From Riptortus pedestris (taxonomy: Eukaryota; Arthropoda; Insecta; Hemiptera; Alydidae), in assembly GCA_019009955.1 (NCBI GenBank), contig CM032230.1:16783501-16847500 (forward strand): a DNA stretch of 64,000 bases, given 5' to 3'. Under the pieces are notes generated by a model. That model saw only the letters and a program-made list of their open reading frames with translations, did not search any database and was not told the DNA's origin. Positions 33,926-43,409 of the stretch are shown here, piece after piece; positions within the stretch are counted from its first letter, which is position 1; every line of letters starts with the position of its first letter. The translations under genes were made by a program, and so were the position numbers.

Positions 33926-34430
33926 TAACCACGAGACTTGACAACTAAAAGATCAGCTGGAGTATATTTGCTACTAGTCTGCCTGCCGCTGTTGTAGCTA
34001 CATCATCAATAAATGTATACAAATTATTGTCTAATAAGAAGATAATGTTTTACCAATATGATTCTATATAATTATTGTTGATGTTAGGTGATATTGCTCC
34101 TGAACAAAACAGAAATAAAAATAAAAATATTAAAAAAAATAAAAAGAACAATTTAAACATCAACAAGAACGCTGAGCAGAAAACGCAACAAAAAAGAAAA
34201 GACGAATAACCAACAAGAAGAAAAAATCTGTTAAATTCAAAAACAAAAAATATCTTATAAAATAACCTGATAATTAAAAACTATGATGAGTAATAAACTA
34301 CAAAAACAATTTTTTAATCCCAATCATTAAAATTAAAACCATTGAAATAGATAATTAAAAATTGGTATGTAAATAAATAAAATTCTTAAATTAGGCATAA
34401 GTTTCTAAAACCTTATTCATTCATTTATAA

Positions 34431-34508
<78 letters not shown>

Positions 34509-35475
34509 GTATTGACATAAAATTAAAACAAACACTCATATACTGTCAGATATTTATGCTGGAATTGAAAGTTATTTATTTTAAAAGGATTATTAGTTTT
34601 AATGTGTAACATTTCTATATTTATGAGTATATGTTAATGATTTTCTAAATGTTTAAGTATTAAGGGGATGTGTGGGCTACAGGAAGTTAGTCCTTTGAGA
34701 TCTATTAATGTTCACATAACCTATTCTCTGTTAGCATGTAAGCACTTACAAGAAAACTTGTACCTTACACTTTCTTGTAAGTGGAGGATAACGAATATTG
34801 CATTTTGGGATGTTTTTCTTTTCTAATAGACAACACAGGGTTAGGAGTGACCTACACGAACCCAGAACTACATTAAATGTCTTGATGGCACCCTAAAGAA
34901 ACTTATTCTCTAGTTTTCCAACCCTCATGCTTGTACAGGGCACATTACCTAATATTCAGCGGGCAGCAATACACAATAAATATTATATTTCAATTATGTA
35001 TAAAACATTTTTTAAAAAGAAGCATTTGTTAAACCGGACGGAAATAAATTATTAAAAAGTGGAGGAGGTCGTTCAACCTTGAAATCCAGAATTGTATATT
35101 ATGGTGTTTTTTTTTTTGCCAATAGTATTATATCATTGGTACTTTAATTACTCAAGTAACTAATAAAAAAAAAGTAAACCAAGAAATGAACTTGTTAATG
35201 AAGAAAACTATGCAAAAATTTAATATCATACTACCTTGGCCATTTTATTTCCACAAAATCCTTATTTTAATGACTCCTATTAAATGCATTAGCATGGGCT
35301 ACGTTTCTAATTACTGTGCGGATATGGACGCTTTAAACGTCCATATCCGCACAGTAATTAGAAAAGTAGCAAACTATATATATCATTTGATAATGAAACC
35401 TTGTATCAGAGAATAGGCAACACATCACTTTGTAATACATTTTTGGAAACATTTAAGAAAAATTAATATGGGTTA
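33926..35475. other. No gene; (AC)n at 34433-34505 and a hairpin at 35298
   Basis: AT-rich, about 1.5 kb, with an (AC)n tract of about 36 units. No coding frame with a known motif is present. It lies downstream of the FoxF exon in its transcriptional direction and may be FoxF intron. Confidence 0.5.
35298..35370. repeat. Near-perfect inverted repeat, 33-bp arms
   Basis: Arms 35298-35330 and 35338-35370 are complementary with one mismatch (303/365). The inner 27 bp (starting TTTCTAATTACTG) are perfect. The loop is 7 bases (CTTTAAA). Confidence 0.95.
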
Positions 35476-35650
35476 TTATTATTTATTAACATGTACTTTT
35501 TGATACTATGGCTAATCGGGAAGGGACATCTGCAGGCTACCAACGCTTTTCAAGCCAGGGTGGGTCCAAGGATTTTATTTAATGAGTTTGCCATGAGAGA
35601 TAAAGGCCAACGCTTTAACACACGTGGCTAAACCTGAGCCCCAACATGGG
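35476..35650 (-). mobile_element. tRNA-derived SINE, reverse
   Basis: TTATTATTATTTATTAACAT tail, TACTATGGCTAATCGGGAAG, TTTTCAAGCCAGGGTGGG, ATTTTATTTAATGAGTTTGCC, then head remnants (AACGCTTTAACACACGTGGC, the complement of box A). Confidence 0.82.
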
Positions 35651-36049
35651 TAAACATGGGCAATCTACAATAGAAACCCAATTTGATAAATAGTTTTAAA
35701 ATGATTATTATTGAGAGGGATTGAAGGTAGGAGGTGAATCCAGAGCGTCCAATCTTTGGCGAGGGATGAATAAATCAGGAAAAAATATTAAGTGTTGGCT
35801 CAAAAACAGTATGAATTCATTAATAGTTGTCACAACCAATGTAACTTTGGTCATATTGAGTCTTGCGTCAAAAGGTAACAAAATTTGTATTGAGCGATAT
35901 GGTTGTATTAGCCAAAATATTTAGCACAGAGGGGAGGACTGACTGATGATATTTGTGGCAGATTCTACGTGTATTTGGAGAAATGGAAATAACATGATTC
36001 TCGAGAATTATTTGATTGTGGATTTGTAATATGAGAGTAGAAGACTTAC
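35651..36049 (-). other. FoxF intron 1, donor-proximal part
   Basis: Follows the FoxF splice donor in the direction of transcription. Reading past the donor gives low-complexity sequence and a stop, as expected for an intron. No acceptor could be assigned with confidence. Confidence 0.6.
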
Positions 36050-36050
36050 C
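36044..36050 (-). promoter_or_regulatory. FoxF exon 1 splice donor
   Basis: On the minus strand the exon ends AAT G and continues GTAAGT, a strong metazoan 5' splice site. It leaves the reading frame in phase 1, after codon 236. Confidence 0.85.
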
Positions 36051-36758
36051 ATTGTCATGTTGAGGCTGCTGCAGCTGAGGTTGCTGGTACTGGTAGGGAT
36101 ATGGATCATGGTGTTCCTCCTGGTGTAGGTAGTTCCAAGGTTCGTAGCTGCTGTAGTCTGGGTAGTATGGCTGTTGGTATGTTGCTTCGGGAGGCAATGG
36201 AGGAGCTACTGCAGTCTCTGCTGGCGGATAGACTGCAGTCGCTACTGCATTCGATGCATATCGGAGAGCTTGGCATTTCCTCCGGAAGCCCCTAGGTCGC
36301 CGGCGGAAGGAGCCTTCTTCGAACATGAGCTCCGAGGACGGGTCTATGGTCCAGTAGTGCCCTTTGCCGGGTCTGCCGAGGCCTTTGGGCAGCTTGATGA
36401 AGCACTCGTTGAGAGAGAGGTTGTGCCTGACGGAGTTCTTCCAACCCTGGTAGGGACCGCGGAAGAAGGCGAACCTCTGCTGGAGGAAGTGGTATATCTC
36501 GCTGAGTGTGAGCCTCTTGTTGGGCGAGTTCTGGATAGCCATCACGATGAGAGCTATGTAGGAATATGGAGGCTTCTCCTGTCTCCTAGCTCCCGAGCTC
36601 TTCTTGGCGGGCTGTTTGCTCCCTTCATCCTGCTGCGTTAGGCTCGGCTGTGGAGCAGGTGGTGGTGCAGTCAGGTGGAGGTGGTGATGGTGCAAGTGCT
36701 GCTGGATATTGATGCTCTGGTGTACCACCGGCAACTGGCTCTCTTCCTCTTTCATCAT
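36050..36758 (-). CDS. FoxF: FoxF (biniou-type) fork head transcription factor, first coding exon
   Basis: A nuclear DNA-binding transcription factor. The FoxF class specifies visceral mesoderm in animals. The exon encodes 236 residues plus one base. Residues 1-60 are low-complexity, with a His-rich run (21-28) and Pro/Gln stretches. The fork head domain runs from about 61 to 160: [32 protein letters not shown], then helix 3 [19 protein letters not shown] with the N, R and H that contact DNA, and the wing [34 protein letters not shown] after the wing is characteristic of FoxF rather than other Fox classes. Residues 175-236 are Pro/Tyr/Gln-rich. The start is the first of two adjacent ATGs; no upstream in-frame ATG extends the protein. 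Other exons encoding the C-terminus were not found, so the gene is partial here. The FoxF call is from remembered family features and is confident; one-to-one orthology needs a tree. Confidence 0.95.
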
Positions 36759-36768
36759 GGTCAGCTTA

Positions 36769-36784
36769 TAAACATTTATGTTTA
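36769..36784. promoter_or_regulatory. Inverted pair of fork head core sites upstream of FoxF ATG
   Basis: TAAACAT TT ATGTTTA: two 7-bp arms, each holding a TAAACA/TGTTTA fork head core, 11-26 bases upstream of the start codon. It would lie in the 5' UTR or promoter. Feedback by a Fox protein is possible, but in such AT-rich DNA chance is also possible. Confidence 0.4.
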
Positions 36785-36820
36785 AAAAGTAAGAGGTTTA
36801 GAGAATGTATGGAGGGAGAG

Positions 36821-36895
36821 AGAGCTACACAGTTTAATGTGTATACAGGGACTGATGTACACAAACAGGCTCTAGGCTAGCCCTGCTCCTGGGGG
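36821..36895 (-). promoter_or_regulatory. Possible FoxF core promoter
   Basis: On the minus strand TCAGTC at 36855-36850 fits the arthropod initiator TCAKTY. A CTCTCTCTCC (GAGA-type) tract lies about 25-40 bases downstream, and AGCTCT at +28 is one base off the DPE consensus. GGGGGCGTGGC lies about 35 bases upstream. There is no TATA box. The implied 5' UTR is about 95 bases. Motif-only inference. Confidence 0.35.
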
Positions 36896-37596
36896 CGTGG
36901 CTTATCCCCCTCTACCTCGTCTCTCCAACCCATCCCCCTCCCCTCCTACCTACTCCCCTCTACCTGCCTACATATTAAATAGAAATAAATAAAAAATATG
37001 GTATATTAAACTGGAATAAATTCCACAATAATAGGAATTGATTGAGTAAAATGAGAAGTGAGGGGGAAAGAAGCTTGTTTTCCAGTAGGCAAAATATTTA
37101 TCTTCATTCTTACATACACACAACCACTTAATCCTTACAAACAAATGTTTACATGTCCCATCCCAGCTTTCTTAAATATTTGTCCTTTTTTATCCTGTCC
37201 TTTTATATACAGAATAAAAATAAAAACTTTAATTAATAAGTAGTGGATTGATGGAAATAATAGAAATGCATTTTGTTGCAGAGTAGTTGAATTTGATATA
37301 AACCCCAGGCATCAAGACCTTCCAATTGTAAGGTATTGATAAATCCCTAATAATCCTTGATTCTTGTATGAACCGAATTCTCTCGCTAAACAATACCCTT
37401 AACACTCCTTTCCTTAAAACTAAGTTCCATATAAACTTATCGGTACATACATTTCAAAACATTACAACCTCTCTCAACTATGTTATTCAAAAAATCTGAG
37501 CATGAAAACTCAAATAAACTGTCCATTTACACTGTGGGTTTAAATCGGTCAGTAGCGTAGGTATCTTGGGAATAATAGATGGTCATATTAACTTCA
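36896..37596. other. FoxF upstream region, no mobile element recognised
   Basis: C-rich at 36895-36965 (CCCCTCTACC, CCCCTCCCCTCC), then AT-rich. No coding frame or repeat is recognised, consistent with host promoter-proximal DNA. Confidence 0.5.
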
Positions 37597-37700
37597 AAAG
37601 GGGGCACTGGTGGCCGTGTGTGTTAAGGCATGGATACATCTATCACTACTATAAGTAATCTGAAGGCTAAAGTGGGTGCTGGTTCTATCTCCACCAAGGG
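37597..37700 (+). mobile_element. tRNA-like SINE head only
   Basis: GGGCACTGGTGGCCGTGTGT and GTTAAGGCATGGATAC form a box A-like start; GCTGGTTCTATCTCCACC is box B-like. The usual SINE body does not follow. Confidence 0.6.
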
Positions 37701-37722
37701 AGAAGATTAGTTCACGAGTTGG

Positions 37723-37736
37723 CCACCAGAGCGCGC
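37723..37736 (+). promoter_or_regulatory. CTCF-like motif
   Basis: CCACCAGAGCGCGC matches the CTCF core (CCASYAGRKGGCRS) at all but one of the first twelve positions. It sits in a GC-richer stretch about 960 bases upstream of the FoxF start. Confidence 0.35.
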
Positions 37737-38243
37737 GCTAGTGTCGCAGTGCTTGTGGATTAGCGGGAGTCTAGTGATTAAATGTGCCTGACAGACATTC
37801 GAGATGACTAACGATCGTGATTCTCTTGCATGCCGCCCTGAGGTATGCTGCCCGCGGATTACATGGACCTCCGACCCTTCCAGATATATTGAAACACTGT
37901 GAGACTTCTGGAGACAACTCATTCAATGCCACCTCGATTAATGGAGGTTGTACGTCGAGTTCTTTACTTCGTACGTAAAAGCCTCTGAATTCCTCGTCTC
38001 TCTTGGGTGCGGCTAAAGATCATTTAGGTCTATAATCCCAACGAAAATGCAGGGTGTAGCAGACTTTAGTGAAACGTTGAGAGAAGATTCTAGACACTTT
38101 CCCACAAAAAAGTTCATGTATGGTCTGGTCCGATTCTCACTTGTTTTGGAGATATTACAGTTTTTCCGATTTCTTTCAAACTGCACCCATTTATTCTCAT
38201 ATTACAAGCCATAACTCCAGAAATTATTTCAATATCGAAAACC
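37737..38243. other. No gene; GC-balanced single-copy-looking sequence
   Basis: No repeat family of the window is recognised here. A short minus frame (37707-37922) has no domain. It could hold FoxF regulatory DNA. Confidence 0.4.
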
Positions 38244-38371
38244 TGAGTTTTAGCAGATTTCCCTTAAGGGAAATCAGCTATTGAGGTTGTACTCATGACG
38301 GAATTTAAGAAATTATTCTTCAAAAACATCGATCCTAACCAGGAGATGACGAAAATGATGTCCGTTCAAAA

Positions 38372-38427
<56 letters not shown>

Positions 38428-38966
38428 CTGTTAATGCTCTAGTGATCGCAATTTTTGTTTGATCGATACCAAACTCGATATTTAGTTGTTTTATGTAAAA
38501 AGAAAGATCAAGTTCGTTAACGGCTGAAATCGGACCAGAGGGAGGGGGGGTTTCGAAAATTCGAAATATCTCCGTTACTATACGTCAGACCGAAAAATTG
38601 TACAGAATCAATCTTATTGCAAATTAAATTTACTATAAATATTGTTATATACATTTATTCTCTATCTTGAATATTAACCGAGATATTTGCATTTGTATTC
38701 TGCGTGTGGTCACCAGTAGGCTATGTTCGGACATTCCGCCGAGAGCTCTGGCGGCCATTTCCATAACTATTCGTCCCTCGTGAATAGGTTTAGAGGTTAG
38801 GTTAACTGTTTTTTGGGGCTAGAAACTACTGGGTTATTACGCCCTAAATAATGTTTTAGGTTTAGAGGTTTCTTACTACTACAGTTGTTATTAGACAGAT
38901 TTCTCTATTGTAAAACTTCACGTGGAAAATCTGCTTAGTTTACGCAGCCCCTGCGAGACGGACTTT
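38244..38966 (+). repeat. Family A, full-length reference copy
   Basis: The most complete copy, about 720 bp. In order: TTTTAGCAGATTTCCCTTAA with the palindrome AAGGGAAATCAGCT; TATTGAGGTTGTACTCATGACG; ACCAGGAGATGACGAAAATG; (TA)n at about 38373-38423; TTTGTCTGTTAATGCTC; GTTTGATCGATACCAAACTC; CTGAAATCGGACCAGAG and the G-run; ATATCTCCGTTACTATACG; GAATATTAACCGAGATATTTGC; CGTGGAAAATCTGCTTAG; ACGCAGCCCCTGCG; GACGGACTTTTC. A 50-base extra piece (38793-38850, AGGTTAGGTTAACTG) interrupts the 3' part. There is no open frame of note, so it is non-autonomous. Confidence 0.9.
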
Positions 38967-39680
38967 TCTATTCAAAAAGTAACAAATTTCCCTTAAAATG
39001 ATTCCCCAAGCATAACCACATGACATTGTAAAGGAAGAACTAAAGGGGTTTAATGTGAATAAGTAACGGCATTTTCTTTTTCTGTAAACCTTTTCCTTTT
39101 ATTGCTCCACTTTCTGAAGAAAAGATTTTAACACTCACATTTCAGAAAAGCTTCTACATTTAGTAAGCTTCAAATCCCTCATTTTCGTTTTCAAACCCCA
39201 ACAATATTGTTCATAGCAAAGATATTCAAAATTGCAAAAACGATTTTTTTTAGTACTACTGAAATTGAATTTATGTAAAATGTTTTGTTTTCTACCAATT
39301 TGACCTCTTGTTTCTGTCACAATACAATTACATAAAAAAAGAACAATCTTGTTTATCAAAATGAATTAAATTAACCCCACTTACTTATTATCATTAGATA
39401 GGATACTAATTCCACTTTGGAGACGTCTAGTAGGTATTAAGACAGCAAACATTTTGGCATTATCCTCTTAGGTTCTTACCTCTAATTCAAAACTAGTCAG
39501 TGTTCTTACTTTATATAGAATTTGTACTTGTAGAGAAGATTACATCCATTTGTGAGACCATTTACCACACATCGCTGTATTCCTGTTGTACTCCTGTTGT
39601 TATGTTTGTAAAGGACATTTTCGGAAATAAAAGGAATATGTATATATATATATGATTTCCAAAAGCCTCAATGAAAAGTC
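38967..39680. other. No gene seen
   Basis: AT-rich sequence without a recognised family. Confidence 0.4.
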
Positions 39681-39998
39681 AAGCATATATTGATGCGAAT
39701 TGTTGGCCTTTCTGATGGGCCTGAAAAAGATAGCCAAGACATCCAGAAATTGTATTCTGCACAGCACCCACTGATGGAACACACATACAGCACTCGTTCA
39801 CTCATTATCAACATCCACAACACAATTCACACCATGAACTCTGGAAGAGAATATACATTGTACTGGCTGCCTGCTCATGGAATCTTCAGGAAGAGCACTC
39901 AAGCGGATCATTTCGTGAAACATGCTGAGGACAGAACTCGTCCAGATTTAAAATCAATCCCTCGCCAGAACGCTAACTCCAACACTGACAACATACAT
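39681..39998 (+). mobile_element. LINE RNase H relic
   Basis: The 110-codon plus frame reads YSTRSLIINIHNTIHTMNSG, EYTLYWLPAHGIFRKSTQAD and HFVKHAEDRTRPDLKSIP. This is the second half of a jockey/R1-like RNase H (W.PAH.G..GN..AD..AK), with the glycine-asparagine part damaged. It is cut off at 39999 by a TIR element. Confidence 0.8.
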
Positions 39999-40605
39999 AA
40001 TAGTTATTTATTATACAAGTGACGAAAGTAATCATTTTACAACTCGAGTGAAACGTTTACCCACGTGGTAATTTTACGAGAGTTGTAAATTCTACTTTCG
40101 TCATGAGTGTAATATTAAATTTTTTCTGTAATCGTGTAATACATGATCAGATCTAACCAGAATATGAACAAAATTAGGATGTTGTGAAGATTATGGTATG
40201 TTGTTGGTAGGTTATAAGCATGGTTGTGAAAGGTTATAAGCATAGTTATAAAACAACTAGTGATGATTGTGAAGTAGTGCAGTTATAAACAAGTGCAGGT
40301 TATAAACAAGGAAGGTAATTATTATTATATTTAAATTTTAAAATATATTGATTATTTCCACCAATAATTCATTCACATTTCAATTTATTTTGTTAAAATA
40401 AATTCTTACAATGTTAAGAAACATTTAAAAGCATTTAATTTCCAACTTCAAATTATATTTTAATTTATACTTATTACTAATTAAAAAGGCAATTCTTCAC
40501 AGGGGAAGAAAGTGATTACTTTCTTTACTCTATTGCAAAATGTTTCACTTTCTTCACTCATTTCAGTTTAGTAATGTTACCATTATTCAACGATTACAGA
40601 AAAAA
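39999..40605 (-). mobile_element. TIR element, second copy, 3'-truncated
   Basis: The first 120 bases (AATAGTTATTTATTATACAAG ... ACTTTCGTCATGAGTGTAA) are the complement of the right end of the element at 30746-31422, and the rest follows in inverted order. The copy stops at about 40605, so the outer inverted repeat on that side is lost. The TCGCTTCGCTCG palindrome has been deleted. Confidence 0.85.
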
Positions 40606-40735
40606 CTATATTTTTGGACAATAAGTCCCGATAGACTAAGTCCATGTTCATTCAAAGTGAATGAATCCTGTAATTGCTATGGTAGAGAAGGAGGTGGTTA
40701 TGTCCAGCCTGAGGATTGCCCATTCATAATTAACA

Positions 40736-40738
<3 letters not shown>

Positions 40739-40791
<53 letters not shown>

Positions 40792-40945
40792 CTGTTACTA
40801 ATGTGTAGAATTGGGGGGTTACTTAAACCAGAAAGTGCAAATAACTCTCTCAATATATTGGTGTTATGAGAATATAAATCGCAAACTAATTGTAGAGGAT
40901 CAATAGTTTAACAAGTTTGGTTCTATGTCATTTTTCCATCTGACT
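40739..40945 (+). repeat. (TA)n and family A fragment
   Basis: (TA)n at about 40739-40787, then TTTGTCTGTTACTAATG followed by a C-type reverse-like interior (AGGATCAATAGTTTAACAAG). The join of forward and reverse pieces suggests rearrangement. Confidence 0.6.
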
Positions 40946-41079
40946 TATAAATAATATTTAGAAGGAGAAAACCTTTTGAATCAACTTTGATTAAATTTTA
41001 TTGAGACAAAGTAAACTTTTTAATGTCCATGCATTTTAAAATTTATTGACACGGAATTTTCTTTAAGGACGACAAGTTT

Positions 41080-41480
41080 GATAAATTAAGAGAAACTTGT
41101 CCCAACTTATTTTGACCGATTTGTGTGTCCAATAATTTGTGGTTTTATATAATAATTGAAGATTTTTGATAGTAATCTTCTTGTGTATAAAAACCTACTC
41201 CAGAGATGAATCTCATTAATTTATTTTTAAACAAATAATATATTTTAATAGATTTAACACAGTCTGTTAATAAGATATAGCTTAATGAAATAAATTCATT
41301 CTTTTGGAAGACCCAGTATAATTTATTGAGTTACCCTAATCCATAACGCCATAAGTTAGCCGGCAATGGAAATAACCATAGAATATTAATAATAGAGATT
41401 TCAAGAAATGTTTTAATATATTTTAATAAGCAGCAAAGCGAATTTAGTTTCTTACTTAGTTCTTCAATAAGACGGATTTT
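41080..41480 (-). mobile_element. Jockey-like LINE RT fragment
   Basis: Minus-strand equivalents of the 12461 copy are present: CTATGGTTATTTCCATTG and GCTAACTTATGGCG (YGYFH..LTYG), and LKQ/F-type tail words. All frames are broken. Confidence 0.65.
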
Positions 41481-41559
41481 CCAACATCAGTTATATATAC
41501 TTCATCATGGGAGCTGGTAAAATGTCCTGATTATTCATTGGTATCACTTCATATAGCTG

Positions 41560-41800
41560 TAGTCGTATCACGGGCATTGAAAAAGGAGTGTGAACGTCTT
41601 GAACATATCATAAGGCACTATTTCATCTCAAATATATTTGAAGGTAAGGCACCTTGGGTATTAGAGAAGAGGAAGGCCTAGAAAATCATATTTTGTAGAC
41701 ATAAACATCTTATGGATTTCGGTGAGTATCGAAAGATGAAAAGAGCAGCTTCTGAAATTACAGAATGGTTGCAAAAACAATGCCCAGCCTTTAAATTAAT
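41560..41800 (+). mobile_element. LINE RT C-terminal relic (copy 2 of 3)
   Basis: Shares GAACATATCATAAGGCAC, AGAGGAAGGCCTAGAAAATC and CATCTTATGGATTTC with 20000-20160. It encodes, with stops, the GHIIRH and RGRPRKSYF.DIK blocks and then AASEITEWLQKQ. Confidence 0.75.
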
Positions 41801-41809
41801 GAATATATA

Positions 41810-41816
<7 letters not shown>

Positions 41817-41854
<38 letters not shown>

Positions 41855-41873
41855 TATGTGTATATATATATAA

Positions 41874-41913
<40 letters not shown>

Positions 41914-42014
41914 TCCATGAAGTAACCCTTCGGAGAGGGAGTTCATTTCCTACTTGTCCAGTACAATAAAGTAGTATTATAGTACATGTACTAATAAGCT
42001 TATATACAATTTTC

Positions 42015-42060
<46 letters not shown>
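41817..42060. repeat. Two (TA)n tracts
   Basis: Tracts at about 41817-41911 (interrupted by AAATA) and 42014-42056, with 100 bases of unassigned sequence between. Confidence 0.9.
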
Positions 42061-42521
42061 TATATAAATAAATAATGGAAGGTAACTCTTATAAATATTA
42101 TGGTAATTATAAATAAGAACAGGCCAGTTCGGAAGTTCGGCAAAAGCCGAGGACCCAGTTAACTTAAATGAAAAAAAGAAAAAAATCTAAATTTAAAAAG
42201 TCATTGATTTTGAGAATCAACTAAGAAAGTGTGAAAAGCATATCTTCTACTTGCGTTAGTGAAAACAATGAAGAACTAGACATGGAAGTTGACTTTTTAA
42301 TTTCAGAAACAAGAAACAGGGAAAAAAAGAAAATGTCAGGAGAAGTTTCCCAGGATGAATCAGATACTATCACACAACGCAAAAGCTCAAAAGGCTGTAT
42401 TATAATAGTTGGGATTGTGCTGCAAACAGCATTGAAGAGCGCTTTGTTGTAAGTGAGAATTTATTACAAGACTGTGGTATTCCACGTGTGCCATTTCCTA
42501 TTCGGGGAACCTTGAGAATAT
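42061..42521. other. Unassigned; charged open frame at 42231-42452
   Basis: The 73-codon plus frame is rich in E, K and S (NNEELDMEVD, RNREKKKMSGEV). I do not recognise it. Its position just before LINE relic copy 3 makes a LINE-derived scrap possible. Confidence 0.3.
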
Positions 42522-42600
42522 GGGAAGAGGGAGGCCCGGAAAATCCTATTTAGAAGACATCAAACATCATATGGATTTTGATGGAACACAATGATTGCAC
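42522..42600 (+). mobile_element. LINE RT C-terminal scrap (copy 3 of 3)
   Basis: GGGAAGAGGGAGGCCCGGAA and TTAGAAGACATCAAACATC correspond to RGRP.KSYLEDIKH of copies 1 and 2. Confidence 0.65.
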
Positions 42601-43078
42601 TACAAGACGCGGCGTTTAGGTTATGGTGAGGATGATGATATGACATATAGATATGTGAAAGTATGCTAGCTAATTGTGGGAGAGGAGCCATCATATGATG
42701 GAGGGCTGATGGCAGCTTCTATTCGAGGGGGTTTGCTAAAATAAACAGACATTATACAAGTGGCGGGGGAACAGCTGTTACATATCCACAGCTCTCCTAT
42801 TTACAGCCACTAAATCGACTACCCTACACAACAATCGATTAGAAAATGGCTGCCGGCTAAAGCTCTTGGCTGGCTGCCACAGCCTGGCGGATATAAGACT
42901 CTTTTACTTTTCGAATGTGGGAGTACTGGGAACTCGCCCAGCCAGATTATTAAACACAGTGCAGCTCCCAATCTAGGAACTAAAGCTGTCACAGATTCTT
43001 ATTAACTGATCATGCACACCTTCCGCCCATTTATCGATACATTGAATCAAATAGTCACAACATTAGCAAATAAAGTCA
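42601..43078. other. No gene seen
   Basis: GC-balanced, with CAGCTGTT- and GGCTGCC-type repeats of short words. No coding or repeat family is recognised. It could be 5' sequence of the R2-like element, but no coding supports that. Confidence 0.35.
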
Positions 43079-43226
43079 GAAGGGGCTACAGAAACTAAGC
43101 AGATTTCCCATGTTCTGGTACAACACGTTTGTGATCTCATTCCACCACATATTCTCTAATAATATGTAAAAAACGACGAAAGAAAGCGGGGGGGGGGCTA
43201 CAGAGGGCAGAAACAAGAAAATGTAT
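43079..43226 (-). repeat. Family A (C-type) reverse 3' part
   Basis: GGGGCTACAGAAACTAAGCA, GATTTCCCATGTTCTGG, ATATTCTCTAATAATATG, then a G-run and CAGAAACAAGAAAATG. Confidence 0.7.
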
Positions 43227-43385
43227 CTTGGTTAATTATTATTTATTAACGTCCACTTTTTGTAACTTAGGCTAATCTGGACGGGTTATCTACAGGTTAC
43301 CACCCTTTTCTAGCCAGGGTGGGATTTTAAGACGTTATTTAATGAATTTCGTCACTAAATAATTTCCTTCGGTCTTGGTAAATAA
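43227..43385 (-). mobile_element. tRNA-derived SINE, reverse
   Basis: TATTATTTATTAACGTCCAC tail, GGCTAATCTGGACGGGTTATC, TTTTCTAGCCAGGGTGGGAT, AATGAATTTCGTCACTAAAT. The head is missing. Confidence 0.85.
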
Positions 43386-43409
43386 TCATTGATACAGAGG
43401 CTGGGTTAA

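Noticed and set aside
35868..36049. Continuation of the FoxF frame to a stop at 35868
   Set aside because: The frame crosses a consensus GTAAGT donor and continues as sequence without FoxF character, so it is taken as intron read-through.
36174..36641. 155-codon plus frame opposite FoxF
   Set aside because: It is the antisense shadow of the GC-rich fork head exon. The minus frame has a complete, recognisable domain.
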